A stretch of DNA of 64,000 bases, from NCBI RefSeq assembly GCF_013317235.1, contig NZ_WLCM01000008.1, forward strand, positions 79,711 through 143,710, written 5' to 3'. The position numbers and the translations under genes are program-made. The first letter of the stretch is position 1. Every line of letters begins with the position of its first letter. Below, one piece after another: positions 48,932 to 59,215 of this stretch. A model generated the notes under the pieces. It saw only the letters and a program-made list of their open reading frames with translations, made no database searches and was not told the DNA's origin. Source of the stretch: Leisingera sp. ANG59 (GTDB lineage Bacteria > Pseudomonadota > Alphaproteobacteria > Rhodobacterales > Rhodobacteraceae).

Positions 48932-49192
48932 TCAGCCGCGCAGACGGGCCAGCAGGCGGGCCATCAGCGCGCGTTCCGCCTTGGCGGCTGCTTGGGTCGG
49001 CTGTTTGGGCTGGTCCGCCGGGGCCGGCTGCCACTGGCGCGCGCGGCCGGGCGCAGGCTGCTCCTGCTGCGCAGGGACCGCTGTTTCCGCCCGGATCACA
49101 TTCCGCACCGCTGCCAGGATTTCGGCATCGGTGGCCTCTGACGGCACCCCTTCGATCTCCTGCCAGCGCCCAGGCTGATAGATCTGTCCCAT
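48932..49192 (-). CDS. Small hypothetical protein, 86 aa
   Basis: 86 residues from ATG 49192, preceded by GGAG. MGQIYQPGRWQEIEGVPSEATDAEIL begins a short helical region, followed by a Pro/Gln/Ala-rich linker and a basic helix (KAERALMARLLARLRG). Unknown function; it is convergent with the regulator. Confidence 0.6.
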   Translation of the reverse strand: MGQIYQPGRWQEIEGVPSEATDAEILAAVRNVIRAETAVPAQQEQPAPGRARQWQPAPADQPKQPTQAAAKAERALMARLLARLRG

Positions 49193-49494
49193 CGGGTTAC
49201 TCCTTCGAACACTACGCTGCACCCTTTGGCCTGAGGACAAATTCAGGCTGTAGTCTGTAGATAGTGCACCCGGTCACAATTTTGACGAATTTGCCTTAAA
49301 TTCATCCAAATTACCCCGTTCCGGGAAGAAAATCATCAACAGTTGGCCGGGCGGTTCGGCACTGTTGCCGGTTCAGGATCAATGCGGCGGTCGCGAATCC
49401 CCGGGCCGCCGCTCCGCGCAAGGGAAGGCCCTTGTGCCGGATGTAAAAAAGGGGCGCCGCAAGCACCCCTTCTCCGTTGCGCCGTCCGGCGGCA
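49193..49494. other. Intergenic gap with the YdcH terminator
   Basis: 302 bases; it holds the promoter of the 86-aa gene at its left and a terminator at its right end. An AT-rich stretch (49270-49315) has no dyad that I could pick out. No gene seen. Confidence 0.5.
49445..49470 (-). terminator. Rho-independent terminator of the ydcH gene
   Basis: On the minus strand AGGGGTGCTTGCGGCGCCCC is followed by TTTTTT. It lies 25 bases beyond the ydcH stop. Confidence 0.8.
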
Positions 49495-49734
49495 TCACGC
49501 CTTGGACAGGATCCCCCAGATCTCATCCTTGAGCGCAGCGCGCTGTTTGCGCATTTCGGTCTCGGCCTGTGCGCTGACCGGCTCCACATTGGTTTCCGCC
49601 CGGTGCACGGCGCGGTTCACCGCGTGGTAGTCATCCGACAGCTTGGCGAAATGCGCGTCGGACTGTTTCAGCTGGCTCATCAGCGCCGCTTTCTCCGGGA
49701 ATTCCTCGGCCAGTTCATGGGGAGTGTTGGACAC
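49495..49734 (-). CDS. YdcH-family (DUF465) small coiled-coil protein
   Basis: 79 residues. LAEEFPEKAALMSQLKQSDAHFAKLSDDYHAVNRAVHRAE is the DUF465 pattern (ELxxEFPEx...I..LK..D.HF..L...Y). A soluble helical hairpin, widespread in proteobacteria, function unknown. Monocistronic with its own terminator. Confidence 0.9.
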   Translation of the reverse strand: MSNTPHELAEEFPEKAALMSQLKQSDAHFAKLSDDYHAVNRAVHRAETNVEPVSAQAETEMRKQRAALKDEIWGILSKA

Positions 49735-49907
49735 CTGCTCGCTCCTTCTTCCTAGGGTCGGTTGCAGATTATTGCCTGCCCTGCCCGGCCACTTTGACGC
49801 GGATCAAAAGATGACCGCAGCGGGCGGATTTTCGGGAAAATTCCGGCAGCAAAAAGCCGCCCGCACAAAGGGGAGGTGGCGGGCGGCTTGCTGGCAGCGC
49901 AACAGGA

Positions 49908-51563
49908 TCAGCGTTGCGCTTCGCGCCAGTTCGGGTTGAACCACGGCTCTGCGTTGGAGGACGGCAGGCGGCGGCCCAGGATGTGGTCGGAGGCCTTCTC
50001 GCCGGTCATGATCGAGGGGCCGTTGAGGTTGCCGTTGGTGATGCGCGGGAAGATCGAGCTGTCGGCAACGCGCAGGCCATCGACGCCGATGACGCGGCAT
50101 TCCGGGTCGACCACCGACATCGGGTCTTCCACGGCGCCCATTTTGCAGGTGCCGCAGGGGTGATAGGCGCTTTCCACGTGTTCGCGCAGGAAGCCGTCGA
50201 TTTCGTCGTCGGTCTGCAGGTCTGCGCCGGGCTGGATCTCGTGCTTGAGGAACGGCTTCATTGCATCCTGGGCAAAGATCTCGCGCGTCAGGCGCACGCA
50301 TTTGCGGAAGTCGATCCAGTCCTGCTCGGTTGACATGTAATTGAACAGGATGTTCGGCGCGTCCTTGGGATCGGCGGAGGCCAGCGTGACCTCGCCGCGC
50401 GAGGGCGAGCGCATCGGGCCGACGTGGGCCTGGAAGCCGTGGCCCTCTGCCGCGGCCTGACCGTCGTAGCGGACTGCGATCGGCAGGAAGTGGTACTGGA
50501 TGTCCGGGTAGTCGACGCCCTTGTCGGAGCGGATGAAGGCGGCGCTTTCGAACTGGTTCGACGCCCCTAGGCCGGTCTTGGTGAACATCCACTGGGCGCC
50601 GACCAGGCCCTTGCCCAGCAGGTTCCAGTATTTGAACAGGGTGATCGGCTGCTTGCAGGCGAACTGGAAGTAGAATTCCAGGTGGTCCTGCAGGTTCTGG
50701 CCGACGCCGGGGCGGTCGGCGACCACGTCGATGCCGTGCTCGGCCAAGTGCTTGGCCGGACCGATGCCGGACAGCATCAGCATCTTGGGGGAGTTCAGCG
50801 AGGACGCCGCCAGGATCACCTCGGCACCGGCACGGATCACCTCGACCTTGCCGCCGCGTTCGATCTCGACGCCGACGGCGCGGCCGTTCTCGATCACCAC
50901 CTTGCGGGCGAAGGCGCGGATCAGGTCGCAGTTTTCACGTTTCAGCGCGGGCTTCAGATAGGCGTTGGCGGCAGACCAGCGGCGGCCCTTGTAGACCGTC
51001 ATCTCCATCGGGCCGAAGCCTTCCTGCTGTTCGCCGTTGTAGTCGGAGGTGACCGGGTAGCCCGCCTGCTCGCCCGCCTTGACGAAGGCGTCATGCAGCG
51101 GGTTGTCGCGGGGGCCGCGGGTCACGTGCAGCGGGCCGTCCTTGCCGCGCCAGTCCGGGTCGCCGCCGTGGCCGCGGTCGTTCCAGGTTTCCATGCGCTT
51201 GAAGTACGGGAGCACGTCGGCATAGGACCAGCCCGCAGCGCCGCTTTCGGCCCAGTGGTTGTAGTCGCCCGCGTGGCCGCGCACATAGACCATGCCGTTG
51301 ATCGAGGAGGAGCCGCCGATCACCTTGCCGCGCGGGCAGACCAGTTCGCGGCCGCCCAGATGCGGTTCGGGCTGGGATTTGTAGCCCCAGTCATAGAGCG
51401 GCATGTTCATCGGGTAGCTGAGCGCGCCCGGCATCTGGATAAACGGCCCGGCATCAGTGCCGCCGTGTTCGATCACCAGGACCTTCTTGCCGGCCTCGCT
51501 GAGCCGGTAGGCCATGGCACAGCCGGCTGACCCGGCCCCGACAATCACATAATCCGCGTTCAT
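49908..51563 (-). CDS. betA: Choline dehydrogenase
   Basis: 551 residues from ATG 51563. GMC oxidoreductase: FAD motif [24 protein letters not shown] at the N-terminus, the GMC signatures [26 protein letters not shown] and near 258 [23 protein letters not shown], and the catalytic [12 protein letters not shown] and [10 protein letters not shown] at the end. It oxidises choline to betaine aldehyde. It follows betB with 103 bases between them, in the same direction. Confidence 0.95.
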   Translation of the reverse strand: MNADYVIVGAGSAGCAMAYRLSEAGKKVLVIEHGGTDAGPFIQMPGALSYPMNMPLYDWGYKSQPEPHLGGRELVCPRGKVIGGSSSINGMVYVRGHAGDYNHWAESGAAGWSYADVLPYFKRMETWNDRGHGGDPDWRGKDGPLHVTRGPRDNPLHDAFVKAGEQAGYPVTSDYNGEQQEGFGPMEMTVYKGRRWSAANAYLKPALKRENCDLIRAFARKVVIENGRAVGVEIERGGKVEVIRAGAEVILAASSLNSPKMLMLSGIGPAKHLAEHGIDVVADRPGVGQNLQDHLEFYFQFACKQPITLFKYWNLLGKGLVGAQWMFTKTGLGASNQFESAAFIRSDKGVDYPDIQYHFLPIAVRYDGQAAAEGHGFQAHVGPMRSPSRGEVTLASADPKDAPNILFNYMSTEQDWIDFRKCVRLTREIFAQDAMKPFLKHEIQPGADLQTDDEIDGFLREHVESAYHPCGTCKMGAVEDPMSVVDPECRVIGVDGLRVADSSIFPRITNGNLNGPSIMTGEKASDHILGRRLPSSNAEPWFNPNWREAQR

Positions 51564-51666
51564 ATCTTCTCTCCGTCGCTGAGACCGGGGGCTGCCCGCC
51601 TGCCCGGCTCTGCCTTCATTCGCTGCAGGGCCGCCGGGGCGGCGCCTGCCATTCTTGCTGCCCGGC

Positions 51667-53124
51667 TCAGAACGCCGCTTCGACGTCACCCATGCGGACG
51701 TAAACGGATTTCACCTGGCTGAAGTGCTTGATCGCCTCTTTCGAATTCTCGCGGCCAACGCCAGACGCCTTCACGCCGCCAAACGGCGCCTCAACCGGGG
51801 CGTCGTTGTAGGAGTTGATGAAGCAGCTGCCCGCTTCCAGCTGGCCGATCACCCGGTGGGCGCGGCTGAAGTCGTTGGTGAAGACGCCGGCGGACAGGCC
51901 GAATTCGGTGTCATTGGCGCGGGCGATCACCTCTTCCTCGGTGTCGAAGTCGAGGACGGACATCACCGGGCCGAAGATCTCCTCGCGGGCGATGGTCATA
52001 TCGTCGGTCACATCGGCAAAGACGGTGGGCTGGATGTAGTAGCCCGGCATGTCGGCACGGTTGCCGCCGCAGATCAGGCGGGCGCCTTCTACTTTGCCCT
52101 TTTCGATGTAGCCCAGCACGATGTTCATCTGGTTCTCAGTGACCATCGGGCCAAAGCTGGTGGCCTCATCCATCGGGTCGCCCAGGATGGCATTGCCGGT
52201 GCGCTCCGCGAGGCGGGCCAGGAATTTCTCCTTGATGCCTTTCTGCACGAACACGCGGGTACCGTTCGAACACACCTGGCCGGAGGAGTAGAAGTTGCCG
52301 TTGATGGCGCCGCCGACGGCGTTGTCGATGTCGGCGTCATCAAAGATGATCAGCGGCGACTTGCCGCCCAGCTCCATGGTGACGTGCTTCATGCCTGCCG
52401 CGGCGGCGGCATAGACCTTCTTGCCGGTCGGCACCGAGCCGGTCAGCGAGACCTTGTCAACACGCGGGTCGGTAACCAGCGCGCCGCCGACTTCGCCCAT
52501 GCCCTGGATGACGTTGTAGATACCGGCGGGGGCGCCCGCCTCGTGCAGGATCTCTGCAACTTTCAGGGCACAGAGCGGCGTGGTCTCGGACGGTTTGAAC
52601 ACCATCGAGTTGCCGCAGGCCAGCGCAGGCGCGCCTTTCCAGCAGGCGATCTGGGTCGGGTAGTTCCAGGCGCCGATGCCCACACACAGGCCAAGCGCCT
52701 CGCGCACGGTGTAAACCCAGTCCTCGCCCATCGGGATGTGCTCGCCGGTCAGGGAGCCTGCCAGGCCGCCGAAGTATTCCAGCGCGTCGGCGCCGGAGGT
52801 GGCGTCGGCGACCAGGGTTTCCTGCAGCGGTTTGCCGGTGTCGTAGGTTTCCAGCACCGACAGTTCGTGGTTGCGCTCGCGCATGATGTCGGCGGCGCGG
52901 CGCAGGATGCGGCCGCGTTCGGTGCCGGTCATCTTGGCCCATGCCTTTTGCGCTTCCTTGGCTGTGGACAGCGCCTGATCGACAATCGCCGGAGTGGCTG
53001 CGTAGACAGTGGCGATCTGCTCACCCGTGGCGGCGTAAATCACCGGGATCGGGGTGCCAGTGGTGTCTTCGACGTATTCGCCATTGATGAAGTGGCTGGC
53101 CTTGGGCTGGGCGGGGTGGGTCAT
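51667..53124 (-). CDS. betB: Betaine-aldehyde dehydrogenase
   Basis: 485 residues from ATG 53124. Aldehyde dehydrogenase with Asn154 in WNYP, catalytic Glu251 in [10 protein letters not shown] and Cys285 in [11 protein letters not shown]. The last residues ([33 protein letters not shown]) are typical of BetB. It oxidises betaine aldehyde to glycine betaine with NAD+. The upstream 295-base leader is unusually long, so it may have its own promoter. Confidence 0.95.
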   Translation of the reverse strand: MTHPAQPKASHFINGEYVEDTTGTPIPVIYAATGEQIATVYAATPAIVDQALSTAKEAQKAWAKMTGTERGRILRRAADIMRERNHELSVLETYDTGKPLQETLVADATSGADALEYFGGLAGSLTGEHIPMGEDWVYTVREALGLCVGIGAWNYPTQIACWKGAPALACGNSMVFKPSETTPLCALKVAEILHEAGAPAGIYNVIQGMGEVGGALVTDPRVDKVSLTGSVPTGKKVYAAAAAGMKHVTMELGGKSPLIIFDDADIDNAVGGAINGNFYSSGQVCSNGTRVFVQKGIKEKFLARLAERTGNAILGDPMDEATSFGPMVTENQMNIVLGYIEKGKVEGARLICGGNRADMPGYYIQPTVFADVTDDMTIAREEIFGPVMSVLDFDTEEEVIARANDTEFGLSAGVFTNDFSRAHRVIGQLEAGSCFINSYNDAPVEAPFGGVKASGVGRENSKEAIKHFSQVKSVYVRMGDVEAAF

Positions 53125-53419
53125 GATACTCTTGTCCGATCTGTTCAAGGGTTTCAGTGCTGCCGGGGCAGCAATTACGGGGTCTGCATATGACTGGCAG
53201 AGGGTGCTGCCAGCGGGTTCGGTTGCGGGCCGGTCTGCCAATTGGCAGGAGCGTCCGGGAGAAACGGCTGTCAGGTGCCTGAGGCTGGAGCCGCTTGTCG
53301 CAGACCTCCGCGGAGACGGCGGTGTGCAAAGGCGCCTGGCAGGCCAGAAGGCGCTGCCAGGCAGTTGGAGGCTGGTCCCCTCATTCGGGGAAACTTGGGG
53401 GCCAGCCGGGAGACCGCCC
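53125..53419. other. Leader of betB / trailer of the BCCT-like gene
   Basis: No gene found in this 295-base gap. A nested stem-loop lies at its right end (next entry), and TGTTCAAGG near 53140 weakly resembles half of the candidate BetI site. It may hold a secondary betB promoter. Confidence 0.45.
53370..53407 (-). other. Nested stem-loop after the BCCT-like transporter
   Basis: GGCTGG/CCAGCC enclosing TCCCC/GGGGA, 13 bases beyond the transporter stop on the minus strand. No T-run, so it is more likely an mRNA-stabilising or processing structure than a full terminator. Confidence 0.5.
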
Positions 53420-54628
53420 TTAGTGGGCTGTCTTGATCTTCTCGAAGTCGAGCGTGTTTTCCTCAGGCGAGGCGTCAATGCTCATCACTTCGCTGCGCTT
53501 GAAGGCCAGGATGTAGGCCAGGCAGGCCACATAGATGGCGATCACGATGGTGCCGATCCACTGGATCTGCAGCCACTGGCTCTGGAAGGCCAGGGTCAGG
53601 CCGAAGAGCACAACCGCGTTGCCGAGCACGTAAGGGATGGTGCCGAAACGCTTGGCCGTCAGGTTCAGGTTGTCGGTGTAGAGGCGGATCAGCGAGTCAA
53701 AGGAGTTGACCACGAAGATGATGCCCACCGCCACCATGGAGACGTTGATCAGCAGCGTCGTTTCGATGCTGTTCAGGTGGTAATAGTACAGCACCGAGAA
53801 CCACACACCCAGCGGGATCGACGGGAAGATCAGCAGCGCTGCCAGAACCTGCCAGGTGCGCAGGCCGCCGACAAAGCGGGAAGTGAACTGGCCGATCATG
53901 ATCGACCATGCGAACCACCAGAACAGGTAGAACTCATGATAGTCGGTCAGCGGCAGGATGAACTTGTGGATGTTGGCGAAGTAGCCGCCGATGTTCGATG
54001 CGGTGTCCGCGAAGGCGCCCAGGCCCATGCCGGCATAGGCCCACATGCCCAGGATCAGCGCCATGAACAGCACCGTGGAGCCGACCGACAGGATGCGGAC
54101 GTATTTGATGTCGGTGGAGGAGAAGGCGGCAAACAGAATCACCAGGAAGGTGATGACATAGAACGCCGGGATCACCGTCTCGCCGTCGCCCATGAAGGTG
54201 GCGTAATACGGCAGGTAGATCAGGAACAGCGCGCCGGTGAAGGCGCAGGTGCCGATGATCACGATGTTGTTGATCCATTTCACCAGCGGGATCTCAAAGA
54301 ACTTCACCCGCGGCTCGATGACGCAGAAATAGAAGGTCGTCAGGAAGTAGAAGCCCCAGATCAGGAAGCCCCAGAAGCCGAACTCCAGTGCCAGCGGGTT
54401 GGTGAAGCCATAGGCCGGTTCCGCGGCGGTGTCCGCATAAAGCGGGAAGTCCCAGGCCAGCGGGAACATGATCAGGCCCACGTCCAGACCGGAGGTGAAC
54501 AGAATGGCGATGAAGGTGAAAAGGTGAACGGGGGTCACGCCGACGTTGCGGACGTTCCACCACTTGATCACGCAGAACGCCACCAGCGCAAAGGCCAGCA
54601 GAATCCCGAACGAGATGATTGAAGTCAT
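53420..54628 (-). CDS. Compact BCCT-like transporter of the bet locus
   Basis: 402 residues, about 11-12 hydrophobic helices. It is 100-150 residues shorter than normal BCCT carriers (compare the one at 15158), yet the central motif is recognisable: [16 protein letters not shown] then [14 protein letters not shown], matching the BCCT pattern W..W..fxG.F..R...GRT. It most likely imports choline or glycine betaine for BetA/BetB; the place in the bet operon supports this. Shares a divergent promoter with betI. Confidence 0.75.
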   Translation of the reverse strand: MTSIISFGILLAFALVAFCVIKWWNVRNVGVTPVHLFTFIAILFTSGLDVGLIMFPLAWDFPLYADTAAEPAYGFTNPLALEFGFWGFLIWGFYFLTTFYFCVIEPRVKFFEIPLVKWINNIVIIGTCAFTGALFLIYLPYYATFMGDGETVIPAFYVITFLVILFAAFSSTDIKYVRILSVGSTVLFMALILGMWAYAGMGLGAFADTASNIGGYFANIHKFILPLTDYHEFYLFWWFAWSIMIGQFTSRFVGGLRTWQVLAALLIFPSIPLGVWFSVLYYYHLNSIETTLLINVSMVAVGIIFVVNSFDSLIRLYTDNLNLTAKRFGTIPYVLGNAVVLFGLTLAFQSQWLQIQWIGTIVIAIYVACLAYILAFKRSEVMSIDASPEENTLDFEKIKTAH

Positions 54629-54787
54629 ATGTCCCTCCCATTTCCGGGCGGTTTCCGCCCTCAGACATGGGAGAAGTACATATCACAGCCGACTGAAGCG
54701 CCAAACAGTTTTTTAAACAGCCGTTCAAGATTCGAATTCGCGCGAACAACAGTTGAAACGCGGCTCCAATTGCCGCACAACTTAATC
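54629..54787. promoter_or_regulatory. Divergent promoter region betI / bet transporter with candidate BetI operator
   Basis: TTTAAAC (54712-54718) and GTTCAAG (54723-54729) form an imperfect 7-4-7 dyad, and GCCGTTCAAGATTCGAA (54720-54736) is the copy shared with the 16973 promoter. The dyad lies 52 bases before the betI ATG and about 95 bases before the transporter ATG, in a fitting place for autoregulation by BetI. Confidence 0.6.
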
Positions 54788-55363
54788 ATGAGCAGGAAAC
54801 GCATCCGGGACATCCGCAACGAAGAGCTGATCGAAGCCACCATCGTTGCCGTGCACAAGCGCGGCTACGGTGTTGTAACCATGGCGGAAATCGCGCGGGA
54901 GGCCGGGGCGTCGGCGGCCTCCATCAACTACTATTTCGGCTCCAAGGAAGGGCTGATGGAAGCCACCATGCTGCATCTTCTGGGCAAGCTGCGCCGCGCA
55001 ATGAGCGAAGGTTACGCAACCGCCAGCACCCCGCGCGAGCGCTTGTATGCGGTGATGGATGCGAATTTTGCCGACGGTCTGTTCACCGTTCCCCAGTGCA
55101 GTATCTGGATGCAGTTCTGGGCCAATGCCCCCTATTCACCGCGTCTGAGCCGCCTGCACCGAATCAACCGGGCCCGGGTGCGCAGCCATTTCCTGGCCGA
55201 GCTGCGGGCGCTGCTGCCGGCGGATCGGGTGGAGACCGCGCGCCAGGCGCTGCAGTGCTACATGGACGGGGTCTGGCTGCAGGCGGCCCAGTCAGAAGAA
55301 GCACTGGACCCGGAGGATGCCCGCGCCGCGGCGCACCGTGTGGTGGATCTCGTGATCCCCTGA
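54788..55363 (+). CDS. betI: TetR-family choline-responsive repressor BetI
   Basis: 191 residues from ATG 54788, a normal BetI length. N-terminal HTH RNEELIEATIVAVHKRGYGVVTMAEIAREAGASAASINYYFGSKEGLM is characteristic, followed by ATMLHLLGKLRRAM. The C-terminal ligand-binding domain includes VPQCSIWMQFWANAPYSPRLSRLHRIN, also BetI-like. It represses the bet genes until choline is present. Standing divergent from the transporter-betB-betA group supports the assignment. Confidence 0.93.
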   Translation: MSRKRIRDIRNEELIEATIVAVHKRGYGVVTMAEIAREAGASAASINYYFGSKEGLMEATMLHLLGKLRRAMSEGYATASTPRERLYAVMDANFADGLFTVPQCSIWMQFWANAPYSPRLSRLHRINRARVRSHFLAELRALLPADRVETARQALQCYMDGVWLQAAQSEEALDPEDARAAAHRVVDLVIP

Positions 55364-55402
55364 GGTAATGGCCCGCAAGGCCGCACCCCCGGCGCCCAGC
55401 CC

Positions 55403-56422
55403 CTAATTCAGCCGCCAGTAGTCCAGCCGGGTGCCGTGCGGCAGGTAGATCAGTGTCAAATTCTCATCGGTCAAGGAATTGATCTGGTAACACAGGCTGG
55501 TTCCATTAACGCTGTCCCAGGCCATCAGGTATTCGCCCTCCCCTTCGGTGGCGTGGCAGCTGCCCTGCACCGCGATAAACTCCGGGGGCAGCTCCATTCC
55601 GTCGTAGCTGAGCTGGCGCACGGCACCGGAAATTGTGAACCGGTCCATCGGATTCCGCTCGGACATCCATTCGCCCTGCATCTGCTGCAGAATCCGGTCG
55701 AACCGGTTCGGTGCGCGCGGGGTGACACTGTGCAATTCCAGCTCGCCAGAGTTGCCGAAATGGGTAATCACCTCGCCGTCAATCGCTAACGGGGCGCCCT
55801 GCAGCAGCCCCAGCAGATAGGTGAAGACCGGATCAGACATCTCGACCCTCCCCTCGGCGCCGAATTCCATGCCACTGCCAACAAATCTGCAGGTGACAGT
55901 TTCCATTGCCTCCTGCTGCTTGCAGCCCTGAAAGACCACGTCCACCGAATACTGCTCCCTGTCTGCCGCCTCGCGGAGGATTTCCCGCGCCGCCGCTTTC
56001 GCCGCTCTGCCGCTTGCGGGGTGAGAGTAGCGGCTGAGCTGGATCGTCCGATTTTCTGTGCCAAAGGCCGACTTGGCAAACCCCTGCCTGGCATGATCGC
56101 GATGCACACATTCCGCGCCATGCTGGATCCGGAAGCGGCCAGGTGCGGTGCAGAACCGGACACTGTCGTCGCGGAAGCTGTAACCGGGGCTTTCGGCGCG
56201 GAAGTAGAAGTAGCTGCGAGGATACTCCTGCGGCACCGGTTCCGCGCAATCGCCGGGACGCAGCGGCTGCCAGCCCTCTGCAACCCAGCGGCCGCCGGTG
56301 TGCAAGGTGACGGCCAGGTGATGCAGAGCCTCCGTATCGTTGCAGATACGGATCCCGGCCCGGGCTGCCGTGTCGTCAAAGAGGGCTGCCAGAACCAGGG
56401 CAGGCAGCCAAAGGCATTTCAT
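55403..56422 (-). CDS. Secreted protein with an N-terminal DUF1036-like domain
   Basis: 339 residues from ATG 56422 (GGTGGAG upstream). A signal peptide (cut about residue 21) precedes IRICNDTEALHHLAVTLHTGGRWVAEGWQPLRPGDC, the DUF1036 motif, and YFYFRAESPGYSF. The remaining 200 residues show many aromatic residues, Cys pairs and no family I know (FQGCKQQEAMETVTCRF and GSCHATEGEGEYLMAWDSVNG). Function unknown. It is convergent with betI. Confidence 0.75.
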   Translation of the reverse strand: MKCLWLPALVLAALFDDTAARAGIRICNDTEALHHLAVTLHTGGRWVAEGWQPLRPGDCAEPVPQEYPRSYFYFRAESPGYSFRDDSVRFCTAPGRFRIQHGAECVHRDHARQGFAKSAFGTENRTIQLSRYSHPASGRAAKAAAREILREAADREQYSVDVVFQGCKQQEAMETVTCRFVGSGMEFGAEGRVEMSDPVFTYLLGLLQGAPLAIDGEVITHFGNSGELELHSVTPRAPNRFDRILQQMQGEWMSERNPMDRFTISGAVRQLSYDGMELPPEFIAVQGSCHATEGEGEYLMAWDSVNGTSLCYQINSLTDENLTLIYLPHGTRLDYWRLN

Positions 56423-56491
56423 CATTCTCCACCCCCGCAATTATCCGTAAGCACAGGAGGTTACCCAGCACCTGTAACGTCCATAGGACGA

Positions 56492-57412
56492 TCAAACGCC
56501 GGCCGCGTTACCAGAAGATGAAAGGCCCCTCTTTTTTATCATTGCTTCACGCCAGGAGATGAAGCTGACCGCCGCCAGGATCAGGCCGCCGCCGGAAATC
56601 ACCCAGATGTCGGCGGGCTCGCCAAAGGCCAGCGCGCCCAAGAGGGTGGCCCAGACCAGCTGCAGGAAGGTGACCGGCTGGGTGACCGCCACGGGCGCTG
56701 CGGCAAAGGCCAGTGTCATGGTGTAATGGCCCGCGGTGGCAAAGCAGGCGACCCCGAACAGGATCGCGGTCTCTGCCAGGGTCGGCGTGACCCAGGCCGC
56801 CAGGGCGAAGGGCGCGAGGCCGATGGTGACGAAGATCGAGAGCATCCCCACGACCACAGCGGGGCTGTTGCTGCCGACGGTGAATTTGGCAATCAGGTAG
56901 GACGCACCGAAGGAGACCGCAGTGAACAGCATGGCGATATGGCCGGGCGAGACTTCGCGGAAGCCGGGGCGCAGGATGATCATCGCGCCGATCAAGGCCA
57001 CGGCGATGGCGGTGATGCGGCGGAAGGCCAGTTTCTCGCCCAGGAACAGCGCCGCACCGAGGGTCACATAGACCGGCGACAGGTAATTCATCGCCGTGAC
57101 CTCCGCCAGCGGGATCTGGGTCATGGCGTAGAACCACAGGATCACCCCGGCGGTATGCACCACGCCGCGGCCGGCGAACAGCGCCCAGAGCCGCGGGGTC
57201 AAATGCGCATTGCGCAGCGCGCCGGCCATCGGGATCAGGAACACCAGCCCCAGCAGATAGCGCAGAAAGGCGCTTTCGGCGGGCGGGATGCGGGTGCCGA
57301 GCGATTTGACCAGCGCCGTCACCGCCACGAAGCAGAGGCCGGTCACCACCATCCAGAACACGCCCTTGAGCGGGTTCTGCGTGTGCTGGACGGGGGCGGC
57401 GGTCTGGCTCAT
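56492..57412 (-). CDS. EamA/DMT-family transporter
   Basis: 306 residues from ATG 57412. Ten helices in two EamA repeats: the first (FLRYLLGLVFLIPMAGAL, then IPLAEVTAMNYLSPVYVTLGAALFLGEKL) is followed by AVSFGASYLIAKFTVGS and a second repeat ending VTFLQLVWATLLGALAFGEP. RhaT/EamA proteins export amino-acid derivatives or import others; the substrate is unknown. Confidence 0.9.
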   Translation of the reverse strand: MSQTAAPVQHTQNPLKGVFWMVVTGLCFVAVTALVKSLGTRIPPAESAFLRYLLGLVFLIPMAGALRNAHLTPRLWALFAGRGVVHTAGVILWFYAMTQIPLAEVTAMNYLSPVYVTLGAALFLGEKLAFRRITAIAVALIGAMIILRPGFREVSPGHIAMLFTAVSFGASYLIAKFTVGSNSPAVVVGMLSIFVTIGLAPFALAAWVTPTLAETAILFGVACFATAGHYTMTLAFAAAPVAVTQPVTFLQLVWATLLGALAFGEPADIWVISGGGLILAAVSFISWREAMIKKRGLSSSGNAAGV

Positions 57413-57506
57413 GACGGTCACAGAACACCCGTTCGGGCGGCGGCACAAGAGTTCACATGTGAATTATTTCCAGGCGGGCAGCTTTCTGCCCGGAAACGCT
57501 GCGGCG

Positions 57507-58439
57507 TCACGGCAGCGGGGTGAACTCCTGATCATCGCCCGGCGGCAGCTGAAAGCGGCCATGCTGCCAGTCCCCCGCGGCCCAGGATGCCTTGGCGGCC
57601 TCGATCCGGTCGCGGGAGGAGGCGACGAAGTTCCACCAGATGTAGCGCGGCCCGTTCAGCGTTTCGCCGCCCAGCGCCATCAGCCGGGCGCCCTCAGCAC
57701 CCGCGGTCACGGTGATCTCGTCGCCGGGGCGGAACACCATCATGCGGCCCGCGTCAAAGGTCTCGCCAGCGATCTCCACCGAGCCTTGCGTGACATAGAG
57801 CCCGCGGTCCTCGTGGTCGGAAGGCAGCGGCAGCTTGGCGCCCGGATGCAGCACCACATCGGCATAAAAGGTTTCGGAATAAAGGGTTGCGGGGGCTTTC
57901 TCACCCCAGGCGCTGCCAAGGATCAGGCGCACGGTCTTGCCCTCGCCCTCCAGCACCGGCAGCGCCTCCTTGCCGTGGTGCTCAAAGGCGGCGGGCACGT
58001 CCTCGTGGCTGTCCGGCAGCGCGATCCAGGTCTGGATGCCGAACAGGCTGCTTTTGCCCTGGCGGGTGGCGGCAGAGGTGCGCTCAGAGTGGGTGACGCC
58101 CTGGCCTGCCACCATCCAGTTCACCTCGCCCGGGTAGATCATCTGGTGGGTGCCGAGGGAGTCGCGGTGCTCGAACTCGCCCTGATAGAGATAGGTGACC
58201 GTGCCGAGGCCGATATGGGGATGCGGGCGCACATCGATGCCCTGGCCGGTCAGGAATTCGGCTGGCCCCGCCTGATCGAAGAAGATGAACGGCCCGACCA
58301 TCTGGCGGCGCGGCGCGGGCAGCGCGCGGCGGACCTCAAAGCCGCCGAGGTCGCGGGCGCGCGGAATGATCACCGTCTCGATGGCGTCGAGGCTGCCCGC
58401 ATCGGGGCATTGCGGTTCCAGTGCCGGATTCCAGCTCAT
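57507..58439 (-). CDS. Pirin-family bicupin protein
   Basis: 310 residues from ATG 58439 (AGGAGG upstream). The N-terminal cupin has the metal-binding His73 and His75 in RPHPHIGLGTVTYLYQGEFEHRDS, and His117 and Glu119 in GQGVTHSER. A second cupin (LPLPSDHEDRGLYVTQGSVEIAG) and the family tail follow. Bacterial pirins show quercetinase activity or modulate pyruvate dehydrogenase; specificity cannot be told from sequence. Confidence 0.92.
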   Translation of the reverse strand: MSWNPALEPQCPDAGSLDAIETVIIPRARDLGGFEVRRALPAPRRQMVGPFIFFDQAGPAEFLTGQGIDVRPHPHIGLGTVTYLYQGEFEHRDSLGTHQMIYPGEVNWMVAGQGVTHSERTSAATRQGKSSLFGIQTWIALPDSHEDVPAAFEHHGKEALPVLEGEGKTVRLILGSAWGEKAPATLYSETFYADVVLHPGAKLPLPSDHEDRGLYVTQGSVEIAGETFDAGRMMVFRPGDEITVTAGAEGARLMALGGETLNGPRYIWWNFVASSRDRIEAAKASWAAGDWQHGRFQLPPGDDQEFTPLP

Positions 58440-58523
58440 CCTTCCCTCCTGTCTGCTGTCATGGGGGAAAGGTAGGGCATTTCTGCGCAGGCGATAGGCC
58501 TGCCTGCGCACAAGCGCTGTTCG

Positions 58524-59126
58524 TCACATCAGCAGCAGTTTGGCGGCAATCGCCCACATGGTGAGGCCGACGATGGCATCGAGCACCTGCCAGGCACGCG
58601 GGCGGGCAAAGACCGGAGCCAGCAGGCTGGCGCCATAGCCGAGGGTGAAGAAGAAGGTGAAGCTGGCGATGGCGGCCCCGGCGGCGAAGACCAGCGGTTC
58701 GGGATACTGGGCGGAGATCGAGCCCAAGAGCACCACGGTGTCCAGGTAGACATGCGGATTGAGCCAGGTGAGCGCCAGCACGGTGGCCAGCACCGGCAAC
58801 AGCGCCGCGCCTGCGCCCTCCTGCGCGGCCTCCAGCGCCTCCCCGCCCTGCCAGGCGGCGCGCAGGGCGCGGGCGCCGTACCAGACCAGGAAGGCCGCGC
58901 CGCCCCAGCGCATCGCCTGTTCGAACCAGGGCAGCGCCACGGCCAGGGTTCCGAAGCCGAAGACGCCCGCGGTGATCAGCACCGCGTCGGACCCCGCGCA
59001 GGTCAGGCAGATCCAGAACACATGCTGGCGCCGCAGCCCCTGGCGCAGGACAAAGGCGTTCTGGGCGCCGATCGCCATGATCAGGCTGAGGCCCAGGGCA
59101 AATCCGGCAATCAGGCTGGGGGGCAT
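58524..59126 (-). CDS. argO: LysE/ArgO-type amino-acid exporter
   Basis: 200 residues from ATG 59126, with GGAG eight bases upstream; an ATG at 59138 is possible. Six helices; the N-terminus PPSLIAGFALGLSLIMAIGAQNAFVLRQGL is the LysE/ArgO signature (GAQN), and NPHVYLDTVVLLGSIS is also typical. Exports arginine or lysine. Divergent from argP, its usual activator. Confidence 0.9.
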   Translation of the reverse strand: MPPSLIAGFALGLSLIMAIGAQNAFVLRQGLRRQHVFWICLTCAGSDAVLITAGVFGFGTLAVALPWFEQAMRWGGAAFLVWYGARALRAAWQGGEALEAAQEGAGAALLPVLATVLALTWLNPHVYLDTVVLLGSISAQYPEPLVFAAGAAIASFTFFFTLGYGASLLAPVFARPRAWQVLDAIVGLTMWAIAAKLLLM

Positions 59127-59215
59127 TGCTGTCTCCATCGTTGTGCTGGGATTTGACTAGCGGCCGCCGCGCCTTTAATCCAGTTAAAGAGTTTCAGGTC
59201 AGATTAGAGTTTCTA

